Shown here piece by piece: positions 11,067-22,628 of a DNA stretch of 64,000 nt. Source of the stretch: Polyporus tsugae (taxonomy: Eukaryota > Basidiomycota > Agaricomycetes > Polyporales > Polyporaceae); contig JAHRBS010000002.1 of assembly GCA_024305745.1 (NCBI GenBank), positions 1,240,001 to 1,304,000 of the forward strand, read 5' to 3'. Each line of letters begins with the position of its first letter. Position 1 is the stretch's first letter. The notes beneath the pieces were generated by a model. That model saw nothing but the letters and a program-made list of their open reading frames with translations. It did not search any database and was not told the DNA's origin. The position numbers and the translations under genes are program-made.

Positions 11067-12723
11067 ATGCCTGATCCCGACCACCGCCGGAATACTGCCC
11101 ATTGACAGGACATACCCGGGCCTTTACAGCCTGCTCCGTGGCGTTTTGGCCAATATTAAGTACGGCCTGAAGTCGCTCAACTGAGCCAACACAAGCGACT
11201 CGTCCTTCGGCAATGCTGCTACTGCGGGAAGACGGGGCTGCGCAATCTCCCCCAATGCTCGCTTTGCAAGTCAGTCAGGATTCGTTCTTTCCCTGCTCTT
11301 ATTCCGGCATGTACTAGTAAGCTTTGCACTGAATATGTCCATTTGGTAACCTCAGGTCAGCCCGGTACTGCAACACGAAGTGCCAGAGAGCAGATTACCT
11401 CAAGGATCATCGCCTGGACTGCATTGGCTTCTGCGACCCGCCGTTCACGGCTGCATTCTTGACGAAACCGATCGGCGATGCTCGCTACGCTGTAGACCCC
11501 CTCTTCAGCCGGGGTGAACGCGATGGGATTGGCACCTGGATATCCGTCAGCAGCTCAATTGACTGCACGTATGTATCTGAACTTCCTTTTTATGCGGCCC
11601 TCTATGACGATTTTGGTTGCCCTGTATCGGGCGTGTTCCCAGGCTATCAGCACTCGTATATCCGTTGCGCCCACAGAACGACGAGGCGGAGATCCTGCGT
11701 CGACTGCGTAGAGCAGAGACGGACCGGGAGACAGCGTTGAAGTACAAAGCGCACACGAGCAACCTCCTGAACCTTCAACTGCTCGTGCAGAACAGGCGCA
11801 AAGACGGCCTGCCGGCCATTATTTTCGGAGCTTTAAGCCAGGTCATCACTCTCGCCAAACCTATGGAAGCCGTTTATAGAGACAGCCCGGGCGATGACGT
11901 GGAGCGTATCGCCAAGTTCAAGGTCTCCCTGTAGGCTCTCCGTTAAATGGGTTTTGTGATATGTCACTAACAGCCCTGAGGTAACTCTTATCTACAGCAC
12001 TCTCACAAGCCCCAAGATGGAGGTCGCCGCCATTGGTGTTGCGCATGATCCATGGGACGAAACCCCCCGGTTGTATATCAAGAACTTCAATCAATGGCAC
12101 GGAGGTCAGAGTCGTCCACTCGCGATTGTTGTCCTTAGCTGACTCGGGATTGGCCAGCTACACCCGGACAGCACTCTCCCGCCCGCCATACACAGCGCCT
12201 CGCGCGGCATCGTTGAGTTGTATCCCGGCGACTTTGTCCTCCTCCAACTCCAATTCCGCGTCGGGGACGGTAGGACCGTGGGCATCGATAAGGACGTCAT
12301 GGCCCTGGCCAACCTCTTTGGCTTCGCGCTCCCTTTCCGTTCCCCGTGGACCGGCGCTGACGATCCTACTGTCCTCGATGCTGCCCTCGACGTGTCGTTC
12401 GGACCAGGCAACATCGCCGAGGGGCTTGCCAGCATGTTCAATGACGGCGCGATCACGGCGTATTACAACGACTTGATCCAACGCGGGGAGCGCGCGCACA
12501 TCGAGAGCCATTACGGGAGGGCGCATGCGGAGCAGTGGGAGCAGCGGCGCCGTCAGGCAGGGCAGAAAAGACCCGAGGAGTATAGCCGCATGGCGAGTTC
12601 TCACGTACGCTGAAGATGAATCGATGGAGAGCGTGTTGCAGGGCCTAGCCGCAGAGCATCGCCGTACGTCGAAGCGTCTTGTAGTGTTGTGTCACCACTT
12701 ATTGCTCCCACCTTGCAGGTTGA
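11067..12723 (+). pseudogene. MYND-type zinc finger gene, decayed tandem copy 2
   Basis: Collinear with the gene at 8777-10515 in exon order, intron positions and most residues (finger CCYC, CSLC, YCNTKC, DHRLDC; EVAAIGVAHDPWDETPRLYIKNFN; GIVELYPGDFVLLQLQFRVG). It is broken at several places that copy 1 reveals: CGA to TGA at 11103-11105; CAA to TAA at 11157-11159; a tandem duplication of TCAA at 12087-12094 that turns NFNGTE into a +1 frame; and a deletion and frame change near 12595-12612, where copy 1 has about 55 more bases. The MYND cysteines and the terminal GT|TGA splice arrangement remain intact, so decay is recent or partly constrained. A shorter product starting from a later ATG cannot be excluded, but none would include finger and C-terminal domain in one frame. 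Confidence 0.8.
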
Positions 12724-13372
12724 TGCAGTTACGTTATGTGGTGTCGTACAGTATTGAGTGTTTGCGCATGATTATATCTCCTTCGAAGCCATGGGGGCGT
12801 ACGAAGTATCCCCGACATGCCGCTGGTGATTTTCCGGGCCCTGGATTTCAACCGAATTTCTCACGTTCAAAGTGAAGATCAATTAGTAAAGTCTACATAG
12901 CACATCGTTCATCGCGAGGGGATGTAGTTTGCAACAGATGATGGCAGCGGTTTTCAGGCAGCGTTGTCAGAGTTCAAAGTACGTCCTGTAGCTCAAGCGT
13001 CCGATCTTGGAGCTGAAACCCGCATACATAGCCAACGATCCAATGGCGTCTATGTAAAAAGCGATTCGGAACTGACGAGGACGATGATAGGTATCTAGAG
13101 TACATGCCGCTCACGACGACAAAGTGCTACAAAACGCGAAATGCTATAATTAAGCAATGGTGTACACACTATATCCTACTAATGCAAGGCTGGAGACTAT
13201 ATGCGACTCAGAATCCCAAAACTAGAGTTACAAAGCAGCGCAGAAGAAGAGAAGAGCCTCTACCCAATTATATATATGTCGACCCAGGCTTGAATGCGAC
13301 CGTAGTAGCCAGATCGAGCGCAAATATCCCAAAGGATTGAAGAGAAAGGTATGTCCCGCGAACGTTGGTCAT
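12724..13372. other. Intergenic between convergent genes, no gene seen
   Basis: AT-richer than its surroundings (for example AATTATATATATG near 13266). It lies between the 3' ends of the MYND pseudogene and the phosphatase gene, so it should hold two terminators. Confidence 0.4.
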
Positions 13373-15718
13373 TCACGCCAGGTCCCCGGCCTTGGGACAC
13401 TTGACGCTCACGATCTTCGCCCCCAGGTCCGAGTTCTTGTCTCCGAACTTAATAGTCCTCGTCCACGTCTTCGGCCGCTTCGCCCTCGCCCTCGAGCGCG
13501 AGATCGCCGACCCGCCCTCGACGCGGGCGAACCGCGAGTTCACACCCTGGAACGTGCCACCCAACACAGTCTCGTCCAGCCCATCCTCCTCTTCGTCGCT
13601 CGACTCGTCGTTGTCGTCGTCGTCATCAGCGGGGGAGACCCGCGTCGTGCCCCACCCATGTTTCCCCTGCGAGCTCGTAAGAACGAGCGCTGTCAAACGC
13701 CGGCCATATAGACAACCGGTGTCGAGCCCGAGTGTCCAGCGCCGGACGTCCAGGTCACGCCCGGCAGCGTGCCCATAGACGACGGTCGACGGGTAGCACG
13801 GAAGCTCCTTCTCCCTCTCCGGGTCCTCCTTCTCTTCGAATGCGAAGGGATCAACGGAAGAGGCGTTGGCACTGGCGACGTCGGCGCCGATGAACCCGGC
13901 GCAGCGCTTCATCTGCCCGTTCCAGACCTTCGCCCACGGGCTTCCCTTGCCGCTCTTCCGGGTGACCGTCCCATCCTTCTGGATGCTGCGGATGTTTAGT
14001 ATGACCCACGGGTCGCGGTTGTGGGGGATGTCCTCGAGGAGGGCGTGTTCCTGAAGGACGCGGAGCTCATCGACCCCGTCGTCCCGGCCCGTGTGAAGGC
14101 GGCCTTGCTGCGACGGTCCGACGTCTACCGTGGGATACTCATAGTGATCGTCGTCCTCCTTGTCTTCTTCATCAGACGAGGGCGTGTGTGCGAGCGGTTG
14201 GTGCTTATTATCGGACGCCTTGCGCGGATCGTATGGGAGAAGGCCGGCGTGGGCGACGAAGAAGTGCTCGGAAGGGACGTGGATCACGAGCGGGAGCGAG
14301 TAGAGGAACTGGGCATGTTCCTGCGTCATGTCTCTGTGCAACCATTACAGCGCGGTGTCAGCAAAAACCACTCAACACTCGATACCGAAAGCGGGTTGCG
14401 ACGATGAGCACCGCGCGCACAGATGTAGCTCACCTGGCGATGTTGTAGTGGTCTCCGAACATGATCCACTCCTTCTTCGCCCGACCCTTGCCCGGCCGCG
14501 GGATGCGTTTCCACCACTCCGCGCGCCACGTCCCTTGGGCCCGTTTACGTGCGACATCGATCCACTCTTCCACGTCTGACCCGGCGCCATTCGGGTCCTT
14601 CTTCCGATCTCGTAGCCATTCCGCCTCGATGAGCGCGAGAAACTCCGACCCTGTACCCACAGCCGGTCCGGCGTCATATGATGCAGTACCGGCGAGCGAC
14701 GAAGCGAATGCCGATAGGGAGGAGGGGAGGGAACGCGACGGACGCAGGCGTGCCGGAGGGGAGGTGATCTGGAGCTCTTCGAACCAATCTCGCCACGCAC
14801 GCCATTGAATGACCATCTGGTCGTGGTTGCCTCGTACGGCGTAGATGGGCTTACAAGGGGGAGTCTTGCCCTGCGAATCGCTTGGCGAGGATCTTGAGAG
14901 CGGGGACGCGCCGTCGGCGCCCTTCGCGCAGAGACCTTGCTTCTGTCGCACGATGAAGTCGAGGATGGCAAGGGACCCGGCCTCTGTTGACTTAGCGAGG
15001 ATGTCCCCTGACATAAAAATGGTGTCTTTGCGTGGGTTGTACTCGACCGCCGTGAGTAGATTGCTGAGAGAATGCGGCAAGTTAGCATGACAGTCGGGAA
15101 GGAGGTGAGGCATGCACGCGTGCCCAGTCTGCCCAGACTGCTCATGTGGGAGGGCAGTGGGAGGCTGGGGAAGCCATGACTGCGGGGGTACTCGAGAGTC
15201 CCAAGGGGGAATGTTAGGCTTCGCGGAACTCACGCCAGCGGAGCGCTCGTATGTTGCTCCGACGAACGTGCATGCATGGATTACGAGTACTTACTGCATT
15301 GACTGGTTCATTCCATGTGTGTCGCCGATGACTATGACCCGCTCATCGTGTGTCCCTGCATCGCGAGTACAACGTTGTCAGCGCCGGGGTTGACTTCGAC
15401 CGCAGGAACAGCGGTTGAGAGGCACACACCGAGACCGAAAGCCTCAGCGGAGAGTGTATGTGTGTGGATGTACTTGTTGAAGTCCGGGAAGGCTGCGGTG
15501 GACGAGGTGCTCAGTGGTGACCCGGCGCGGACAGGGCAACGATACTCACGAAACTTGGGTTTCCCCTTCTGCTGTGCGAAGGGTGCAAATGTGTATTGTT
15601 GTGCTCTAGAGAGCAGAAAGGGTTCGTTGAGATATGCGAGGACCAGGACGGCGACCACAAAGAGAGAAACGACGAGCGAGCTCGCCGCTGAGGGTCGCGT
15701 CGGCGCCCGGCCGTACAT
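13373..15718 (-). CDS. Membrane-anchored calcineurin-like metallophosphatase (PPN2-like)
   Basis: Calcineurin-type metallophosphoesterase; closest in plan to fungal membrane-bound Ppn2-type enzymes (zinc-dependent endopolyphosphatase of the yeast vacuole), though substrate is not shown by sequence. Four exons, 15718-15430, 15355-15295, 15063-14434, 14333-13373, give 646 residues with every junction in phase. A single membrane segment (SLVVSLFVVAVLVLAYL, residues about 15-31) near the N-terminus suggests a signal anchor. Metal-site motifs are complete and in order: VIVIGDTHGMNQSMHNLL (GDxHG), FMSGDILAKS, VRGNHDQMVIQW (GNHD), FFVAHAGLLP and VVYGHAAGRDLD. An acidic insert (SSDEEDKEDDDHYEYP) lies after the fourth motif and a basic tail follows the catalytic domain. 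Intron 2 (15294-15064) is long for this window at 231 bp and stays open in one frame. Confidence 0.82.
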
Positions 15719-16127
15719 CTTGTACGGAACGGTCTACAGAGGGAGGGGGGCTAGGGAGTGCAGGCTTGGGGCAAAGGGGAGGGGAGGGGGTCTATGGACC
15801 AGGAGAGAGCCCGGGGTGGCGTCATATAGTGCAGAGGGCATGAATGAACGTCGCTGTACGCATTGACCCTGCTCGGCTGATCCACCTCAGCCGATCTCGA
15901 TCAGTCGCTGACGACACCTTCCGTCCACGCAGCCTCGTAAGTATCCCTTTTCGGGTCGCTCAGGGGCCGCAGCGACCAATCACAGTCCTTGTAGATAATC
16001 TTCCCGAACGTGCATGGCACAGCACGTTCACAGGAATCACAACGAAATATTAATGCTAAGCCATATTCTCCGTACAACCTCCGCGCGCTCACTGAACCAA
16101 ATACTACGTTCCAATAGAAGAGATACT
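15719..16127. other. Intergenic, no gene seen
   Basis: Promoter of the metallophosphatase and 3' flank of the oxalate decarboxylase, both on the minus strand. Nothing recognised. Confidence 0.4.
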
Positions 16128-18116
16128 TCAAGCCTGGGGAGCAACAAGCACCGGCTTTTCCTTACTAAGGTGCGCGATGGTCTCATCTGACAGCCCAAGG
16201 TGTGCCTTCACAAGCTCTGGCGGTGTTAGCGCTAGCCACTAGATGAGCGTTCGACAACATCAATTCACAGTGTCAACCGGACGCAAGCTCGGAAAAGCCC
16301 CACCTGATTCAAGCTTATGTCCCTGAAAACGTCTGGAGAAAAAACAAAAACAATTTAGACCGGCGCAGAACGAATCGGCGGCGAGAACCTTACCTGTCTT
16401 GAGAATCTCGAGGAGACGCAGCTCGTCCGGCCCGGTGTTCTCGATGTAATGCCCTGAACCCGTTCCATCAGACTCCGCTTTAGCCGACGGGCATCAATGA
16501 AGTAGCTACCAAAAGAAGACGGGATGTATGCGATGTCACCGGCCTGGTAGTCGAACGTTCTTGCATTCCCACTCGCAGCGAACAGCGTTATGCGTGCAGT
16601 CCCCTCCCTGCACGTATTGCGTCAGTGAGGTGCATGTCGTTCATCATGGATAGCCCAGATACTTACAAGATGTAGGTCCACTCGTCTTCAGTAGGGTGCC
16701 ACTGCGCGCAGGACTAGTTGTTAGCCCTATCCCCAACGTCCGGGTCAAACTTTATGCAGCCTCTCACGTGTAACTCGCGCATCGAGTTGGGTTCTATCGA
16801 GACTTCAGCCACGGCGATCTCCTTGGCGACCTTGAAGGTGTGCGAATCGGCGATTTTCACCGTCCCTCCGGCGTACCGCGTCGGAACGACGTTGGCGAAA
16901 TCGAACGAGTACGGTTCGGGTGGCTCTCCGTAAGGATCTTCCGGAGCTTCGTCATTTGCAGGTGGAGCTAGCAGAGAAGGAGTCGTCTCAATGTGAGCGT
17001 GACCACCGAAAGGTGAAACAAAACGCACTGCCTGGGAAGATGTACAGTTCTTGGCCGGGGATGCGATCGAAGTCAGATTGTTTGGTGTGGAAGTTCTTCG
17101 CGATGACTTCCTTGGGCGTATGTGCTAGCCAGTCTGTTAACTACAGATATGAATTGGCTCAGCAAAGGTGAACAGAGGGGCATACGGGACTCACCAAGAA
17201 TGTGTCGTCCTCGCTGAAATTGCCGTCATCGAACACCTGTGGAGACCGAACCTCTGTTCAAACTGGTGGATGAATACAAGGATGGCATGCTCACCAGAAG
17301 GAACTCGACACCATTGTTGTCATCCTCTGTGGCTTGAATGGAATGCGGCTGTCCGGCAGGGAAGTACCACAGCGAACCTTTGGCCTATTGGGATTTGAAC
17401 ATCGGACATTGCCAACCCAAGCCTCGGACCGCAGACGTACCACGTTCTTCACGTAATTCTGCCCATCCGCGTTAACGGTTGAGATCTGGGCCGTGCCCTT
17501 CAAGACGTACGCCCATTCGGCAGTCTTGTGCCAGTGCAGCTCGCTACGGGACATCAGTCGTCAATGGCCCCTGGTGGCGGACGACGCGCTCGAAGCTCAC
17601 CGGATAGCACCCTTCTTGAGACGCATGTCGACGCCAGCAATGCTCTTCGCGATTGGCATCTCCTTGAGGTTCTGTTGACGGGCCCAGCCACCTCTCTCTA
17701 AGCGGTTGTGGCTCAGATCGAAGGACCACTTCGCGTTGTCGCTATTCTCGGAACCCTGTGAGAATGGGATAGAAAAGACAACGAGGAGAAGCTGCTCACA
17801 CATCACCATGGTCCGTAGTCGGGGCCGCGAAGAGGTCGGCGTTCTGAAGCTGCAAAGGGATATTCTCCGGGCCGATGACATTGGCACCTAGGGCTCCGCG
17901 TATAGCCTCAGGTTCGATGTGCGAGTCGGGCTCCCAGAGTTGATTATTGGGGTTGTCACTAGCATACGGGATAGTAGACCAGAATGGGGCACGTTGAGCG
18001 GGAGGCGTAGGAGAACCCTGTACTGGCCGGGACGGGCCGGCGAAGAGAAGAAACAACAGGAGCGCTGGGAGCATTTTGTAGGCGAGCTTGCTAGATATCG
18101 ATGTAGAGCTAGGCAT
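16128..18116 (-). CDS. Secreted bicupin oxalate decarboxylase
   Basis: Manganese bicupin that converts oxalate to formate and CO2, a standard secreted enzyme of wood-decay basidiomycetes that limits acidification. About ten small exons read through cleanly; the first are 18116-17802, 17755-17601 and 17543-17441. The N-terminus has a hydrophobic signal (MLPALLLFLLFAG) with an in-frame Met at 18116 and another at 18074 that would give a cleaner signal peptide. Cupin 1 shows ELHWHKTAEWAYVLKG with PAGQPHSIQ; cupin 2 shows ELHWHPTEDEWTYIL with FGHYIENTG: both sets of His, His, Glu, His metal ligands are present. VFDDGNFSEDDTFLLTDWL (lid and domain end) and TPPELVKAHLGLSDE (C-terminus) match the family. 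Whether it acts as decarboxylase or oxidase depends on the lid, which I cannot settle. It shares an 874 bp divergent promoter with the transketolase-family gene. Confidence 0.88.
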
Positions 18117-18990
18117 GCGGAAGCGGCTTGTGACGGTCGAGGGAGAGAGGCGGGAGCAAGTCGGGAAGCAAGAGGGAGAGCTGCGAAGGCAAGAAGTCAA
18201 AGGGCGAATCGGTATTAGAGACATTTTGCTCTCAACCGACAGTGACTAGTCACTCTTGGCCTTCATGTTGCTGACAGTTGTCAAACCGGGGCTGACACCA
18301 ATTAGACGCAGCGATGCCTGTCATCTGGGTGCATCGTAGTCAATGCCTGCACCGCGGAGCCGGCGGTCGACATAAAGCGCTCCTCGGAAGAGGCCTTGCG
18401 AGAAAAGGGGAGATGCGAGGAGCTAACTGTTGGGCCTACCGTCGCGTACGTACTTATAGGACTCGACAGGGATACTCCGACTCGGAAGGGAGCAGCGGGC
18501 ATACGAAAGTCAAATGGGAGAATCCGCTAGAGAACACACCTCTATCCACGCCGCAATTGAGCCTTGAGCTTCAGGCATTACAAGCTGGGTCTTGGGTGAG
18601 ACAGTCTACGCCCAACCGGTCCTGACAGCCGTCACGGTACTTATCGCCGCGGTGTCAACGAACGGGTTTTAGTCGTCTCGCTTCATTTGCACTGAAAGGA
18701 GAAGTGATCGTGGATTATTCAAAGCTTAGCAGCGCGCGATAAGTAGAACAGGAACTAGAATGACGAGTGCTCGAAAACAAACTGGACTGGCCTTCCGGGG
18801 GCGCGCAAGCGGAAGCCTGATTGGGTGACCCGGGACGGCGGGCCGAGACAGAGGTGAGAACGACGTCACCGTTGGGGCAGGCGCTCTATAGCCCGACTCG
18901 AGAGTTTAAGTTATCTGGTCGAGAATCAGTCCCCCCAACTGAACTCTCCTTCTCCCATCCCAAACGTCCACGAGCTTGAAGTCCAGCAAA
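18117..18990. promoter_or_regulatory. Divergent promoter, oxalate decarboxylase / transketolase-family gene
   Basis: 874 bp between two start codons pointing away from each other. Both genes must take their 5' control from here. No clear TATA box in good position was seen; the stretch before 18991 is CT-rich (CTCTCCTTCTCCC). Confidence 0.5.
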
Positions 18991-21522
18991 ATGTCGCTTG
19001 CAAATGCTCAATTCCCCATTGACATGAGCAAGCTGCAGAAGTGGGTGGACGCTGCAAAATATGCTCCCGTATCGCTTACCTAGCTAACGTCAATCAACGA
19101 ATTTCGCACCACCCGAACTCCCAGGCTGCAGCTTGACCCATCGTCCAGCAAGCTGACCGCGGAGCAAAAGTCAGCATTGCAGAACAACATCCAGCTGATG
19201 CGCGATGCTATCGTCATGTTCACCTCGACTGGTGCCGCGCGTGGTGTGAGCGGTCATACCGGTGCGCATACATGCGTTCTTGTCGCTGTTCCTAGGCACA
19301 CCTCTGACCACGCCGGGCTTCAGGTGGTGCGTACGATACTGTCCCCGAGGTCAACATGCTCCTAGCACTGTTCAACACTTCGGAAAAGTATGTCCCCATT
19401 CTCTTCGACGAGGCCGGTGAGTCATTTTTGTGTTAATCTAGACTGCGGTCTGACTAAATGTCGTTCTATCTCGTACCATTACTCTTACAGGACACCGTGT
19501 TGCAACCCAGTACCTCGCCTCCGCCCTCCAGGGCAGTCTCCCTTGGGAGCACCTCCTCCACTACCGTGAGGCGAACTCGAAGCTTCCCGGACACCCTGAG
19601 CTCGGCCTAACTCCCGGTGTGAAGTTCTCGTCCGGCCGCCTTGGACACATCTGGCCGTTCGTGAACGGCGTTGCCCTAGCCAATCGCGACAAGACCGTGT
19701 TCATTCTTGGGTCCGATGGCTCCCAGCAGGTATGCCTCGACCCAACTTTCTCTCGCACGCACGTTCTCATATGCACATATGCGACTGAATAGGAAGGGAA
19801 CGATGCTGAGGCGGCCCGCTTTGCCGTCGCGCAGAACCTGAACGTGAAGCTCATCATCGACGACAATGATGTGACTATCGCCGGCCACCCATCCCAGTAT
19901 CTGAAGGGCTACGACATTGCCAAGACCCTTGCTGGTCATGGCCTCAAGGTCGTCACAGTCGACGGGGAGAATGTTGAGGAGCTGTGGGCCGGTCTTGTGC
20001 AGGTTATCCAGCACACCGGTCCCGCTGCAGGTAAGCCCTGGATCTCCTGAAAATGAGGCCTCAATTTCACACTCTATTTTTAGTCATTTGCAAGCGTAAA
20101 ATGGCCCCTGGTGTGCCTGACATCGAGGGCAGCGTACACGGTCACGATGTCATTCCTGTGAAGAGCGCGCTCAAGTACTTCCAGAAGCGCGGCTACCCTG
20201 AGGAGCCATTCGCGGGTATCCTCAACAACATCAAGCCGTACGCGTTCCCATACCTGTACATAGGCTCGAGCAAGGAACTCGGTGCGAACCGGGTGGTGTT
20301 CGGTGAGGCAGTCAACCTAGTACTCGATAAGTTGTCCAAGGAAGAGGCTGCAAAGAAGGTTGTGGTCATCGACAGTAGGCATTTTCTCCTACGCGCGAAA
20401 GTCTGTGGACTGACATTACTTTGAGGCGATCTCGAGGGTTCAACCGGTTTGAAGGTCATCCACCAGAAGCACCCCGAAGTATTCGTTCCCTCCGGCATCA
20501 TGGAGCGCGGGAACTTTAGCGCTGCCGCTGGTTTCGGTTTCGATGCGAACAAGTACGGCGTGTTTTCGACATTCTCCGCATTTTTGGAGATGGTCGTCTC
20601 TGAGGTTACAATGGCCCGCCTCAACTTCTGCAACGTCCTCTGCCACTTCTCTCACTCTGGAGGTGAGTAACGCTGCGCGTATATGCAACTTCCCTTCATT
20701 TTTGTTTTCAGTTGACGAGATGGCGGACAACACCTGCCACTTCGGTATCAACTCTTTCTTTGCTGACAATGGTCTCGCGGATACCCAGTCGTGGCTATAC
20801 TTCCCTGCGGATCCTGCGCAAATGACCGCGATCATCCAGCGCGTGTTCTTCGATAAGGGAATTCGATTCGTGTTTTCCACTCGCGCGAAGGTGCCATGGA
20901 TCCTCAAGGAGGACGGCTCGAAGTACTTCAACGAGAGCTACGAGTTCGTCCCCGGCAAGGACGAGGTCATCGCCGAAGGCACCGCCGGTTACGTCGTCTC
21001 CTACGGTGATATGCTCTATCGTTCTTGGGATGCCGTCCTCCGCTGCAGGCAGGAAGGACTGAACATTGGTCTGATCAACAAGCCGACGCTCAACCTGGTC
21101 GACGAGCAGTCGATCCGCAAGGCCGGCTCCAGCCACTTTGTCCTCGTTGTCGAGTCGTTGAACCAGAAGACTGGCGTAAGTGCTACAACAAGCTTCCAGG
21201 AAAATGTGATTCTCATATGTTTGCCTCGCAGCTTGGCTCTAAGTTCGGTACTTGGCTCCTCGAGCGTGGCCTCACTCCCCGATATGGCTATATGGGCACC
21301 GTCAAGGAGGGTGAGTACTTCTATGTGCAAAGGAGGCAAGATCTCGCAAATATTGATACTGACGGATTTGCAAGGCTGCGGTGGTCTGACCGAGCAGATT
21401 CCCCACCAAGGGCTCGATCCTCAATGTATGTCATCTTCACTACCCTCACCTTTAAGGGGTATTGGTGTTTACTGTTCGGGCTTGCAGCAATCATCAAGCG
21501 GATTCGGGAGCTTTCGCAGTAG
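18991..21522 (+). CDS. Transketolase-family thiamine-diphosphate enzyme
   Basis: ThDP-dependent two-carbon ketol transfer. Begins MSLANAQFPIDMSKLQKW; exon 1 is 18991-19068 and exon 2 starts at 19132. The thiamine-binding motif is ILGSDGSQQEGNDAEAARFA...LIIDDNDVT (GDG-to-N pattern with DND), the pyrimidine domain has MERGNFSAAAGFGFDANKYG and SHSGVDEMADNTCHFG, and the C-terminal domain has INKPTLNLVDEQSIRKAG. The protein ends RIRELSQ at 21522 after a final small exon. It differs from yeast TKL1-type enzymes in GVSGHTGGAYDTVPEVNMLL and FDEAGHRVATQYL, and looks closer to a separate transketolase-like subgroup that I associate with bacteria; substrate is therefore left open (pentose phosphates or dihydroxyacetone-type transfer). 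All junctions I checked keep frame. Confidence 0.82.
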
Positions 21523-22628
21523 ATGAGAAAGAGGCTCGTGGCTTCCCCTTGCTGGCGCCAGTGTGCCATGGGCTCAGGAAGAAGTAAGACGAAAATTGTA
21601 CCAACCCGCTGTATCCATTTAGACGACAAAAAGAATTCAAGACGTCTGTATCCGGCTCCAAGCTTCACCCGCTACCGGGGCCGATTGAGTATCCGCCGGT
21701 CCCGTCTGTGCTGGGGTGAGTGCCCGAAACTGCCTTTCCTTGCGCGCCCGACTGCCGACCGGTCTGCAGAGCTGGACAATGCGCTAGGCGACCGGAAGCT
21801 TAGTTTATAGTTGCACGAGGAACACCCACTGACGGCAACCTTCTAGACGGCGGTAACTCCGCTGGATAGAATTCGAAGCACATTGCCGCTGAAGCCTACC
21901 TTTGTCGCGGCATATCAAGTCATCGACAATTTCGTTTATCCTATCCGAAGGTCTTTCCTGTCTGCTAGATCCGCAAATACTACCCAATCATCCAAATGGA
22001 GCAATGCTACTTTCTAGGTTGCGGCTCACGGAGTACATGCGGTGGTGGTGGATTCAACGCGCGTTCGCTCATCCTATTTGTCTCAGTGATCCCTTGGCGT
22101 TCCGGCACAACTATGACGTACAACCCAATCTCTACAGACGCAGCACAGTACTCGAGCTCAGCACTGATTTGGCCAAAAATTCGTCATCTCCTCCTCGAAC
22201 CTCCTCCCAACTGCGTTCCGATACGGGCAGGAGAGGGTACAAGCCAGAAATCCGTGTGTGTAGTGGCGATCGCTCAAAGCAGAGATGCCTGTGTTACGGT
22301 CTGCGCCGCGGCTCGGAGGTATTTTTACTTCTCCCCCGAGTACGATGACTCGCATCGAACTTCGCTGACGTATTCGTCACAACTTCCAATGGAATGAGAG
22401 CGAACACAGGCGCATTAGTCGCGTCGAAGCCCTTCCGCTGAATGACCGAAATCTCTATCAGACGTGGGCTCTGCTCACTCGTGTAATCCACCGAACTCGA
22501 GGTGAAAAGGACACACCATGGCGTATATAAACTGGACCCATCCTCGACCCATGCTAAACATCATCACATTCTCCAGTCCCCTACCCTCTCGACCACTCTC
22601 AATCTGCCAGTCGTATATCGATCCAACA
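21523..22628. other. Intergenic, no gene seen
   Basis: About 1.1 kb between two plus-strand genes. Several short open stretches occur on both strands but none shows a family motif or a run of phase-consistent introns. The promoter of the next gene has a TATA box at 22524-22531. Confidence 0.45.
22524..22531 (+). promoter_or_regulatory. TATA box of the zinc alcohol dehydrogenase gene
   Basis: TATATAAA lies 98 bp before the ATG at 22629, a normal distance for a fungal promoter with a short leader. An out-of-frame ATG upstream (22518) precedes the presumed transcription start. Confidence 0.5.

Noticed and set aside
15064..15294. Extra coding sequence in the long second intron of the metallophosphatase
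   Set aside because: One frame stays open through it, but splicing it out joins GDTHGMNQSMH to NLLTAVEYNPRKD exactly as the family requires.
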